Of a DNA stretch of 5,344 nt, positions 1-4,048 are shown piece after piece. How positions within the stretch are numbered: the first letter of the stretch is position 1; every line of letters begins with the position of its first letter. A program made the translations under genes and the position numbers. Under the pieces are notes generated by a model that did not search any database, was not told the DNA's origin, and saw only the letters and a program-made list of their open reading frames with translations. This DNA comes from Kiritimatiellia bacterium (GTDB taxonomy: Bacteria; Verrucomicrobiota; Kiritimatiellia; RFP12; UBA1067), in NCBI GenBank assembly GCA_900771305.1, contig CAAGNL010000417.1, forward strand, positions 1 to 5,344. Reading direction: 5' to 3'.

Positions 1-1
1 C

Positions 2-466
2 GCGCTGAGCCGCATGGGCCGCACGGACCTCGCGTTCAAGCTGATCGTGAACCCGACGAAGCCCTCGATGGCCGAGTGGGTCCAGAAGGGCGGCACGACA
101 CTCTGGGAGGACTGGGGCGACGGTTCCTCGCGCAACCACATCATGTTCGGCGACTTTGTGGGCTGGGCCTACCAGTACCTCGCGGGCATCCGTCCCGCCG
201 AGGCCGTGGGTTCAACCAGTGCTGTGACCTTGGCGCAGAAGCCCGCATTCGGTGAGATCGTGCTCGCGCCTCAGGTCCTGGATTCGCTGAAATGGGTGCG
301 CGCGCGCGTAGATGGTCCGAACGGTGAGATCGTCTCTTCCTGGAAGCGCGAAGGAAAGACGGTGACCTACGAGTTCATCGTTCCGCCGAATACGACGGCG
401 ACGATCTGCCTGCGGGGCGAGAAGCCGATGACGGTCGGGTCGGGACGCCACGTGATCGTGCGCTGA
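2..466 (+). CDS. Alpha-L-rhamnosidase (GH78), C-terminal part
   Basis: The reading frame is open from the left edge, so the gene starts outside the window and about 154 C-terminal residues are visible; the ATG at 14 is internal. The segment with WEDWGDGSSRNH followed by MFGDFVGWAYQYLAGI matches the end of the (alpha/alpha)6 catalytic domain of GH78 rhamnosidases. The following stretch (FGEIVLAPQVLDSLKWVRARV, then a beta-rich part ending VGSGRHVIVR) matches the C-terminal beta-sandwich domain (Bac_rhamnosid_C type). These enzymes remove terminal L-rhamnose from plant glycosides and pectic polysaccharides, usually outside the cytoplasm. The full protein would be several times longer than what is seen. 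Family assignment is from recognised sequence patterns; the exact substrate cannot be read from this end. Confidence 0.9.
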   Translation, partial: ALSRMGRTDLAFKLIVNPTKPSMAEWVQKGGTTLWEDWGDGSSRNHIMFGDFVGWAYQYLAGIRPAEAVGSTSAVTLAQKPAFGEIVLAPQVLDSLKWVRARVDGPNGEIVSSWKREGKTVTYEFIVPPNTTATICLRGEKPMTVGSGRHVIVR

Positions 467-878
467 AAACGAGAATCGCGAATAAACACGAGCGGACTGT
501 GGAAGCGACAAGGCTCTCTGGTCCTCGAGCTTTGTGCTTGCGGTTGGATCCGACTCGGTCGTGATGCTCGCGGCGTTCTATGCACCTCGGCTACATTGCC
601 GTATGCTGGTTCTTCCTGTTCTTCCTCCACCGGAAGAAGGTCTTCCTCAGGGTTTGAGAAAAATAGGGGCCTCCGAGCGGGGGAGGGAATATGTCCCGTC
701 TCGGAGGCATACCGTCTTTTCCTGTTCTTGGGCGCGGCAGCTCCCTCAATGAACCGGCCGAAGCCGGATGCAGGTTTGGGTGTGTTGTGTGTCTGTGCCG
801 TAGAGTATAGGATATTATCATTAGGCGAATGTTACCGAGGATGGATAATTCTCCGGAAATTTTTACGAGGGTTGATTG
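467..878. other. Gene-free interval with several hairpins
   Basis: No convincing gene is seen in these about 410 bases; open frames on both strands have atypical composition and no homology I recognise. The interval holds three stem-loops: a 6-bp stem with a 3-nt loop at 632-646 (GGAAGA/TCTTCC), a long stem at 669-708 described separately, and a 5-bp stem with a CGAA loop at 754-767. A GT-rich stretch lies at 781-798. An AT-rich stretch near 806-818 is the likely promoter area of the gene starting at 879, but I could not place a convincing -35/-10 pair. Confidence 0.5.
669..720. terminator. Candidate bidirectional terminator hairpin
   Basis: A perfect 9-bp stem (GCCTCCGAG at 669-677 with CTCGGAGGC at 700-708) is extended inward by CGGG/CCCG across a single bulged T at 699, leaving a 13-nt loop. 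On the plus strand a TTTT run follows at 717-720. On the minus strand the stem is followed by CCCTATTTTT. It could end transcription of the rhamnosidase gene about 200 bases upstream. The U-runs are several bases away from the stem, so termination is uncertain and another structured-RNA role is possible. Confidence 0.4.
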
Positions 879-1124
879 ATGGATTTCAAGGACAAGGTCG
901 TCGTCGTCACCGGTGGTGCGCAAGGCATCGGCAAGTGCATTGCCGGTGAATTCAGTCGGGCCGGTGCGCGTGTGCATGTGATCGATCGCCAGGAGGGCGA
1001 TTGGTTTGTGGGCGATCTCGCCGAGAAGGCCGGCTTCATTACCGGCGAGAACGTCTGCATCGACGGCGGAATGACCCGCCAGATAGTCTATCATAACGAC
1101 TGTGGCTGGAGGTACGGCGAATGA
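879..1124 (+). CDS. Short-chain dehydrogenase with central part deleted in frame (probable remnant)
   Basis: This 81-aa product joins both ends of a classical SDR oxidoreductase, a family normally near 250 aa. Residues 5-50 are the N-terminal Rossmann half with the nucleotide-binding TGGAQGIG motif (11-18) and an Asp (D36) at the end of beta-2, which usually indicates NAD(H) preference. From residue 51 the sequence jumps to the typical C-terminus (AGFITGENVCIDGGM, then YHNDCGW). The NNAG motif, catalytic Ser and YxxxK are absent, so catalysis is not expected. The junction is near 1023-1031 (GAGAAGGCC), where short homology between GDLAEK- and -DKAGF-type codons could have mediated the loss. 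ATG 879 has GAGG at 867-870; TTG 876 is a poorer start. The stop overlaps the next start (ATGA at 1121-1124). It may now persist only as a translated leader for that gene. Confidence 0.8.
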   Translation: MDFKDKVVVVTGGAQGIGKCIAGEFSRAGARVHVIDRQEGDWFVGDLAEKAGFITGENVCIDGGMTRQIVYHNDCGWRYGE

Positions 1125-1381
1125 ACATCGAACTCGATGCCAACGGCGTCCCCGTTGATCCGAAGGCCCTTGAGGGACGCGAATTCGAACACTTCAAGGG
1201 TCGGCGCTATCGGCTTGTCGAATTTGCCATCGACTCGGAAACTCTTGCTCCACTCGTCGTCTACCGTCAGCTCTATGGCGAGCACAGGCTCTGGGTCCGT
1301 CCCGCGCCGATGTTCTTCGAGACCGTCGTGCGCGAGGACTACTCCGGCCCCCGCTTCAGATTAGTGAAGAACGAAGAGTGA
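1121..1381 (+). CDS. DUF1653 domain protein
   Basis: An 86-aa protein whose residues 24-82 carry the DUF1653 pattern: HFKGRRYRLVEFAIDSETL, then VVYRQLYG, LWVRPAPMF and a final FRLV. It is a small, probably cytoplasmic beta-rich domain of unknown biochemical function, often found as a short stand-alone protein. The ATG overlaps the stop of the preceding gene (ATGA), which suggests translational coupling, but it also has its own GGAGGT site at 1108-1113, 7 bases ahead of the start. The first about 20 residues (LDANGVPVDPKALEGREFE) are an extension before the domain. The last codons and the stop lie inside a short tandem repeat, so the C-terminal KNEE may be repeat-derived. Confidence 0.85.
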   Translation: MNIELDANGVPVDPKALEGREFEHFKGRRYRLVEFAIDSETLAPLVVYRQLYGEHRLWVRPAPMFFETVVREDYSGPRFRLVKNEE

Positions 1382-1393
1382 AGAATGAAGAGT
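1366..1393 (+). repeat. 14-bp tandem duplication across a stop codon
   Basis: GAAGAACGAAGAGT (1366-1379) is followed directly by GAAGAATGAAGAGT (1380-1393), differing at one base. Both copies are built from a GAAGA/GAAGAGT purine-rich motif. The stop codon of the DUF1653 gene (1379-1381) spans the copy boundary. Confidence 0.75.
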
Positions 1394-1451
1394 TTCACTT
1401 TCCACACTTAGCCTTCTATCCTAAACTTTGTTCTTTTGTCCTGTCAGATTG

Positions 1452-1481
1452 TTGTCGGGCGTCTCCCTTTCAACTTATAAC
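1452..1481 (+). promoter_or_regulatory. Candidate sigma-70-type promoter for the His-rich genes
   Basis: TTGTCG (1452-1457) and TATAAC (1476-1481) are separated by 18 bases in the gap ahead of the two His-rich genes, about 20 bases before the first ribosome-binding region. Both boxes are close to consensus. No operator is visible. Confidence 0.45.
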
Positions 1482-1495
1482 GCCCACAAGGGCAG

Positions 1496-1534
1496 AAAGA
1501 GAATGGTGATGACGCGAACAACAAGAAACTCCTC
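1496..1534 (+). other. Displaced translation start and apparent 2-base frameshift
   Basis: A purine-rich site (AAAGAG, 1496-1501) precedes ATG 1503, GTG 1506 and ATG 1509, all in one frame that stops at 1560-1562 after a short meaningless peptide. The frame that encodes the signal peptide reads through GCGAACAACAAGAAA here and has no ATG, GTG or TTG between the stop at 1478-1480 and GTG 1535. Removing one CG from ACGCGA (1512-1517) would join ATG 1509 to the body as MTNNKKLLVAL, nearly the same as the MNNKKLLVAL start of the next gene. It is either a real frameshift mutation or a sequence error. Confidence 0.65.
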
Positions 1535-1768
1535 GTGGCCCTCGTGGCCGGACTTACCCTGACAGGAACCTGCCTTGCGGCACCTCATGGCCGTCCCGGC
1601 GTTCCCTACCGTCCCGCCCCCGTTCATCACGGCGGTCACCATCGTCCAGCGCCCCCGCCTCCGCGGCATGGACACCATCACCACCACGGTGGCCACCACG
1701 ATGGATGGCTCTATCTCGGGGCCGCAGCCATCGGTGGACTCATCGGAGCGATCGTCGGTGGACGCTGA
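1535..1768 (+). CDS. Small exported His/Pro-rich protein with glycine-zipper C-terminus, probably frameshifted at its start
   Basis: The annotated span begins at the only in-frame start, GTG 1535, but the true 5' end is probably ATG 1509 joined by correcting a 2-base insertion. As restored, the N-terminus has a lysine pair and a hydrophobic core (LLVALVAGLTLTGT) ending near CLAA, a signal peptide almost the same as that of the next gene. The mature part is rich in His, Pro and Gly (HHGGHHRPAPPPP, a run of five His). It ends with GWLYLGAAAIGGLIGAIVGG, a short glycine-zipper-like hydrophobic segment that could sit in a membrane. The His clusters suggest divalent metal binding (Ni, Zn or Cu), which is inference from composition only. 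GTG 1535 has no ribosome-binding site and would remove the lysines from the signal peptide. I do not recognise a named family. Confidence 0.6.
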   Translation: MALVAGLTLTGTCLAAPHGRPGVPYRPAPVHHGGHHRPAPPPPRHGHHHHHGGHHDGWLYLGAAAIGGLIGAIVGGR

Positions 1769-1814
1769 TCCTCGGAATCAAACTTCAACCCAATAACGAG
1801 AAAGGAACCCCGCC

Positions 1815-2063
1815 ATGAACAACAAGAAGCTCCTCGTCGCGTTGCTCGCGCTCTGCGCCCTCACGGGAACCGCCTTCGCCGGGCACCACCACCACCATCA
1901 TCATCGCCATTGCGGAAGGTGGGGATATGTTCCGCCGCCGCCCCCTCCTCCGCCGCCGGTCTGGGGCAGGGGCTACAGACCGCCGCCGCCCCCTCCTCCG
2001 CCGCCGGTCTGGGGCAGGGGCTACAGACCGCCTCCTCCTCCCCGCCGCTGCTGGGGATGGTGA
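1815..2063 (+). CDS. Small exported poly-His/poly-Pro protein
   Basis: An 82-aa product with a clear signal peptide (MNNKKLLVALLALCALTGTAFA, cleavage expected after AFA). The mature protein begins with a run of seven His, then RHCGRWGYV, two and a partial copy of a 16-residue unit (nine Pro plus VWGRGYR), and ends in RRCWGW. The ribosome site is GAAAGGAA at 1800-1807, about 7 bases before ATG. It follows the other His-rich gene by 46 bases on the same strand and shares its signal peptide at DNA level, so the two are probably tandem duplicates in one transcript. The His run suggests metal binding or buffering outside the cytoplasm; two Cys in the mature part could form a disulfide. Translation of Pro9 runs would be expected to need EF-P. 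No named family is recognised. Confidence 0.75.
   Translation: MNNKKLLVALLALCALTGTAFAGHHHHHHHRHCGRWGYVPPPPPPPPPVWGRGYRPPPPPPPPPVWGRGYRPPPPPRRCWGW
1932..2032 (+). repeat. Perfect 48-bp coding tandem repeat
   Basis: Unit 1 (1932-1979) and unit 2 (1980-2027) are identical over all 48 bases, and a third copy begins at 2028 before diverging after 5 bases. Each unit encodes Pro9-VWGRGYR. The lack of any synonymous change points to recent duplication or ongoing homogenisation, so copy number may vary between strains. Confidence 0.9.
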
Positions 2064-2089
2064 TTGAAGAACGCTTTCCTTAAAGGTAT

Positions 2090-2117
2090 CCCGGCCCCGG
2101 GTGGGGTCGGGGTTTTT
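2090..2117 (+). terminator. Rho-independent terminator after the His-rich genes
   Basis: CCCGGCCCC (2090-2098) pairs with GGGGTCGGG (2103-2111), a 9-bp GC-rich stem with one G-U pair and a 4-nt loop, followed by GTTTTT (2112-2117). It lies 26 bases after the stop of the poly-His gene and ends at the stop codon of the convergent gene. Confidence 0.85.
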
Positions 2118-2500
2118 CATGGTTCAGCATCCTGCAGGTCGGCATTCGGGTCCTCGTCCTTCCTTCGGCCATTGCGCAGCCGCTTGAAGCATTCCCTCAC
2201 GCATCCAAGGAACATCCACCCCGTGACGGCGGAATTCCTGTCTCCGCCCTCTGGGGAATCTGCCGCGACAAGGGACGCTTTGGAACGTGAGGCGTCAATC
2301 TGCACGTGTCCAACCCCGATGAGGCCGAGTGTGAGAAGGGCGACAACCGCCACCAGACCGAACAGCTTGATCCGGAATATGAGCGTTCGTCTATGGACGG
2401 ATTGCAGCAGGCGATTCTCGAGGTCGCCTGTGGCGTGTCTCTTCTCCGCATAGGCCCTCAGCCGTTCGCCAAGGATGGCATCCAATTCGTCTTCAGTCAT
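2117..2500 (-). CDS. Single-pass membrane protein, probable anti-sigma factor
   Basis: A 127-aa protein, starting at ATG 2500-2498 with AGAGG about 8 bases upstream; the longer open frame to 2569 lies inside the sigma gene and is not used. Residues 1-45 are charged and helical (MTEDELDAILGERLRAYAEK), residues 46-63 form a hydrophobic membrane helix (LFGLVAVVALLTLGLIGV), and the rest is a charged tail with a short semi-hydrophobic patch (WMFLGCVRECF, 95-105). The start overlaps the stop of the ECF sigma gene by 8 bases, which implies translational coupling. Position and topology suit an anti-sigma factor holding the sigma at the membrane with its N-terminal cytoplasmic part. There is no HxxxCxxC zinc motif, so it is not a ZAS-type anti-sigma domain. 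The function is inferred from context. Confidence 0.75.
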   Translation of the reverse strand: MTEDELDAILGERLRAYAEKRHATGDLENRLLQSVHRRTLIFRIKLFGLVAVVALLTLGLIGVGHVQIDASRSKASLVAADSPEGGDRNSAVTGWMFLGCVRECFKRLRNGRRKDEDPNADLQDAEP

Positions 2501-3050
2501 TTTGTGCCTCTTTTCTGGGAAGATTCCTTCCTGTTTTTGACAGGGCCGCGCAAAGTACTTTCCGTGCATTGAAGAGACGGGATTTGACTGTCCCTTCCGG
2601 AATGTCGAGAAGACGTGAGATATCCTCGACGGGTAGACCTTTGAAATATTTTAGAACGACGACGTCACGCGTCTGCGTCGGAAGTTCGTCCAGAGCCCGA
2701 CGGACATCTTCGTCTGATGCGCGGCCAATTGGCTCGGGCGCCACCTCATACGTGGTTGGAGGCAGGTCTTCCGTCGCCCCCATGTAGACGATATTCAATT
2801 TCTTTTTTCGTACGTCCATTCGCCAGAAGTTGAGCAGGATGGTATAGAGCCAATTGTAGAAGTCGCCTGTTGGGTGGTACTGGCGGATCTTCTTCACGGC
2901 CTGGTCGAAGGTGCGAAAGACAAGATCCTCCGCAAGATGGTCGTCACGGCAGAGGACGGCCGCGGCGGTCAGGAGCCTGTCCCCGAATTCGGAAACAAGC
3001 CGCCGAGCCCCGTCTTCAGCATTTTTTCTGAGTGTCTGCCAGACTTCCAT
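2493..3050 (-). CDS. RNA polymerase sigma factor, ECF subfamily
   Basis: A 185-aa protein with both ECF domains. Region 2 is at residues about 20-84 (LVSEFGDRLL to NFWRMDVRKKK, including DHLAEDLVFRTFDQAVKKI, the core-binding and -10 recognition part). Region 4 is at about 115-172 (RALDELPTQTRDVVVLKYF, then a helix-turn-helix LPVEDISRLLDIPEGTVKSR that reads the -35). The linker between them (85-114) is Pro/Glu-rich. No extra C-terminal domain is present. ATG 3050-3048 is fixed by an in-frame TAG two codons upstream; the ribosome site is weak. The gene overlaps its membrane partner by 8 bases. A motif at 3081-3108 recurs in front of the divergent gene and suggests self-activation. The signal and wider regulon are unknown. 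Confidence 0.93.
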   Translation of the reverse strand: MEVWQTLRKNAEDGARRLVSEFGDRLLTAAAVLCRDDHLAEDLVFRTFDQAVKKIRQYHPTGDFYNWLYTILLNFWRMDVRKKKLNIVYMGATEDLPPTTYEVAPEPIGRASDEDVRRALDELPTQTRDVVVLKYFKGLPVEDISRLLDIPEGTVKSRLFNARKVLCAALSKTGRNLPRKEAQND

Positions 3051-3080
3051 GTTCTATGCGATTCCCATATCTCCACTTGT

Positions 3081-3108
3081 TTAATGCCAGTCGGCCGCTA
3101 CAGGTTCA
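3081..3108 (-). promoter_or_regulatory. Candidate ECF-type promoter of the sigma gene (TGAACCT-N14-GCATTAA)
   Basis: On the minus strand TGAACCT (3108-3102) is followed after exactly 14 bases by GCATTAA (3087-3081), about 30 bases ahead of the sigma start codon. GAAC is the usual core of ECF -35 elements. The same two blocks with the same spacing occur on the plus strand at 3282-3309. A T-run (3117-3110 on the minus strand) lies just upstream, as in UP-like elements. Confidence 0.65.
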
Positions 3109-3122
3109 CAAAAAAATGATCT

Positions 3123-3256
3123 GAGGCAATTGCAAAACCTCGTTAAAGCGGCGGCATCGTCGATGCCGCCCTACCAGCATTGCACCTATTTTCGCGAAAC
3201 AGGTAGGGCGGTTTCGATGAAACCGCCGATGCCGCGGCAGGTTTTGCAATTGCCTC
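3123..3256. mobile_element. 134-bp MITE-like element with 18-bp perfect inverted ends
   Basis: The ends GAGGCAATTGCAAAACCT (3123-3140) and its exact reverse complement (3239-3256) bound the element. It is flanked by a direct GATCT at 3118-3122 and 3257-3261; because GAG follows on the right, the duplication can also be read as 8 bp (GATCTGAG). Inside are two REP-like palindromes, 3150-3170 (10-bp arms, one-base centre) and 3207-3227 (9-bp arms, GAT loop), an inverted pair CCGCCCTACC/GGTAGGGCGG (3166-3175, 3202-3211), and GCGGCATCG (3151-3159) able to pair with CGATGCCGC (3227-3235). It has no coding capacity, so it would need a transposase supplied elsewhere. The parent IS family is not identified. 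Confidence 0.8.
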
Positions 3257-3281
3257 GATCTGAGTATATGAATGAAATCTA

Positions 3282-3309
3282 TGAACCTCGGGAACAAGCA
3301 TCGCATTAA
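3282..3309 (+). promoter_or_regulatory. Candidate ECF-type promoter of the small CxxC protein gene (TGAACCT-N14-GCATTAA)
   Basis: TGAACCT (3282-3288) and GCATTAA (3303-3309) are 14 bases apart, identical in blocks and spacing to the motif in front of the ECF sigma gene on the other strand. The two 14-base spacers match at only 3 positions, so this is not simply a duplicated segment. Transcription would start near 3316, giving a leader of about 45 bases before ATG 3361. Confidence 0.65.
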
Positions 3310-3360
3310 CGAATCTGGAGGTCACCCTGGTAATTCTTCCGGTAATCAAGGAGATGACAT

Positions 3361-3534
3361 ATGATGATGACAGTTCTCGTAATCGTGGGCATTTCGGTGG
3401 CGGCCGTTCTCGGGATGTTCGCAATGGGCTGGTGGTGTGATCGCTGCCATACGCAGGAGGAAGGATCCCCCATGGATCGGGATGTGGAATCCGCGACTCT
3501 CGGTACGGATCAGTCCGAGAAGGCCGCCGCGTGA
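3361..3534 (+). CDS. Small single-pass membrane protein with CxxC motif
   Basis: A 57-aa protein preceded by AAGGAG (3348-3353), 7 bases ahead of ATG, a strong ribosome site that supports real translation. Two further ATG codons follow directly (MMM). Residues 4-25 form one hydrophobic helix (TVLVIVGISVAAVLGMFAMG, then WW). Immediately after come C26 and C29 in a CDRCH context, then an acidic tail rich in Glu, Asp and Ser ending EKAAA. The Cys pair next to the membrane could bind metal or form a disulfide. It is divergent from the ECF sigma gene and shares its promoter motif, so it may be a target of that sigma factor. I do not recognise a family. An insertion element sits upstream of its promoter. 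Confidence 0.7.
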   Translation: MMMTVLVIVGISVAAVLGMFAMGWWCDRCHTQEEGSPMDRDVESATLGTDQSEKAAA

Positions 3535-3555
3535 CGGACGTGGACGTTTCGAAAA

Positions 3556-3699
3556 TCAATGATTCCTCGTCGATGACACCCTCGCTTCCATTGTCAACGA
3601 AGCCCAGAACATCACGCCCTCGATCTTCAGGTTTTTGTAGTTCGAGGCCATGAAGAGCGAATTGGGCTGGTCGGAGGGGCCCGCGTAGTGCAGACAGCT
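3556..3699 (-). pseudogene. Possible decayed gene fragment
   Basis: On the minus strand one frame, bounded by stops at 3702-3700 and 3558-3556, reads HYAGPSDQPNSLFMASNYKN and then LKIEGVMFW, which has the composition of a real secreted or enzymatic protein. Near 3595 the protein-like character seems to pass to the neighbouring frame (LGFVDNGSEGVIDEESLIFE), as after a frameshift. No start, ribosome site or full domain is present. The parent family is not identified. Confidence 0.3.
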
Positions 3700-3729
3700 T
3701 CATGAACGGTTGGAGATTGCGTACGCGGC

Positions 3730-3753
3730 GGAAGCGGTTGGGAGACCGCTTCC
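3730..3753. repeat. REP-like palindrome
   Basis: GGAAGCGGT (3730-3738) and ACCGCTTCC (3745-3753) form a perfect 9-bp stem with a 6-nt loop (TGGGAG). Size and GC-rich arms resemble the two palindromes inside the element at 3123-3256, which suggests a dispersed palindrome family in this genome. Confidence 0.5.
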
Positions 3754-3831
3754 CCACTTGGCTTGGCGCGAAGAGTCCGCGTTGTAAGCACGACACCGTT
3801 GTGTTTCCTTGTACAATGCCCCTGAAAGCTG

Positions 3832-3872
3832 AAACGCGGGAACCCCTTGTTTTATTGGGAATTCTCGCGTTT
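3832..3872 (-). terminator. Terminator hairpin downstream of tRNA-Val
   Basis: AAACGCGGGAA (3832-3842) pairs with TTCTCGCGTTT (3862-3872), 11 bp with one G-U pair, and the stem can continue as CCC/GGG after a small bulge. It starts 4 bases past the 3' end of the tRNA. The T-run on the minus side is only GCGTTT, while the plus side has TTTT, so it may work in both directions. Confidence 0.6.
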
Positions 3873-3876
3873 TGAA

Positions 3877-3953
3877 TGGTGGGCGCTACTGGACTCGGAC
3901 CAGTGACCCCTACCGTGTGAAGGTAGTGCTCTAACCAACTGAGCTAAGCGCCC
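3877..3953 (-). tRNA. tRNA-Val (anticodon CAC)
   Basis: The minus strand folds into a full cloverleaf: acceptor stem GGGCGCT/AGCGCCC (7 bp), D arm GCTC/GAGC, anticodon stem CTACC/GGTAG with loop TTCACAC (anticodon CAC, decoding GUG), 5-nt variable loop GGGTC, T stem ACTGG/CCAGT. Discriminator A and CCA are encoded (3880-3877). The T loop is TCCGAGT, with C in place of the nearly universal T55 (modified to pseudouridine). Everything else agrees with ordinary bacterial tRNA-Val. A promoter and a terminator flank it, so it is probably a single-gene transcript. Confidence 0.95.
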
Positions 3954-3981
3954 GCTGCTTTCACGGCGGAAAACAGAGGGT

Positions 3982-4010
3982 AGTTTATCAAATGCGGTCC
4001 CTGGGGGCAA
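3982..4010 (-). promoter_or_regulatory. Sigma-70-type promoter of tRNA-Val
   Basis: On the minus strand TTGCCC (4010-4005) and TAAACT (3987-3982) are separated by 17 bases. Transcription would begin near 3975, about 20 bases ahead of the mature tRNA 5' end. Confidence 0.55.
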
Positions 4011-4032
4011 GGGGGAAATTAGGTCATTTTTT

Positions 4033-4041
4033 TGCTATACT
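4033..4041 (+). promoter_or_regulatory. Extended -10 promoter giving a leaderless coaC transcript
   Basis: TGCTATACT (4033-4041) is an extended -10 element preceded by a run of seven T and with no recognisable -35. Only 7 bases separate it from ATG 4049, so transcription should begin at or next to the start codon. No ribosome-binding site is present. Confidence 0.65.
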
Positions 4042-4048
4042 ATTCCGC

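Larger units (their letters stand above)
3535..3831. other. Non-coding interval with gene remnant and REP-like hairpin
   Basis: These about 300 bases between the small membrane protein gene and the tRNA terminator contain no intact gene I can support. The long minus-strand open frame covering 3143-3796 runs through the insertion element and the promoter of the CxxC gene and has an implausible composition. A shorter minus-strand stretch (3556-3699) and a hairpin (3730-3753) are listed separately. Confidence 0.5.

Noticed and set aside
876..878. TTG start one codon ahead of the SDR ATG
   Set aside because: ATG 879 is better spaced from GAGG at 867-870.
591..1094. 167-aa minus-strand open frame
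   Set aside because: It covers the SDR remnant on the other strand and the hairpin region and shows no recognisable domain.
1364..1393. CRISPR array start
   Set aside because: The copies are directly adjacent, only 14 bases, without spacers.
1526..1532. Programmed -1 frameshift site to express the first His-rich gene
   Set aside because: The sequence A-AGA-AAC near 1523-1529 does not fit the X-XXY-YYZ slippery pattern, and no following stem or pseudoknot was seen.
1785..2120. 111-aa minus-strand Arg-rich repeat protein
   Set aside because: It is the antisense reading of the poly-Pro/poly-His gene; the RRRGRRR pattern follows from the CCG/CCT codons.
2501..2569. Longer start for the anti-sigma-like gene at 2569
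   Set aside because: The added residues lie inside the sigma gene; ATG 2500 has a good ribosome site and gives the usual short stop/start overlap.
3143..3796. 217-aa minus-strand open frame
   Set aside because: It runs through the transposable element, the plus-strand promoter and the well-supported CxxC gene; composition is Arg/Pro/Ser-rich with no domain and no ribosome site.
3992..4048. Longer start for coaC at ATG 3992
   Set aside because: The extra 19 residues do not fit the family, have no ribosome site, and the likely -10 box lies inside them.
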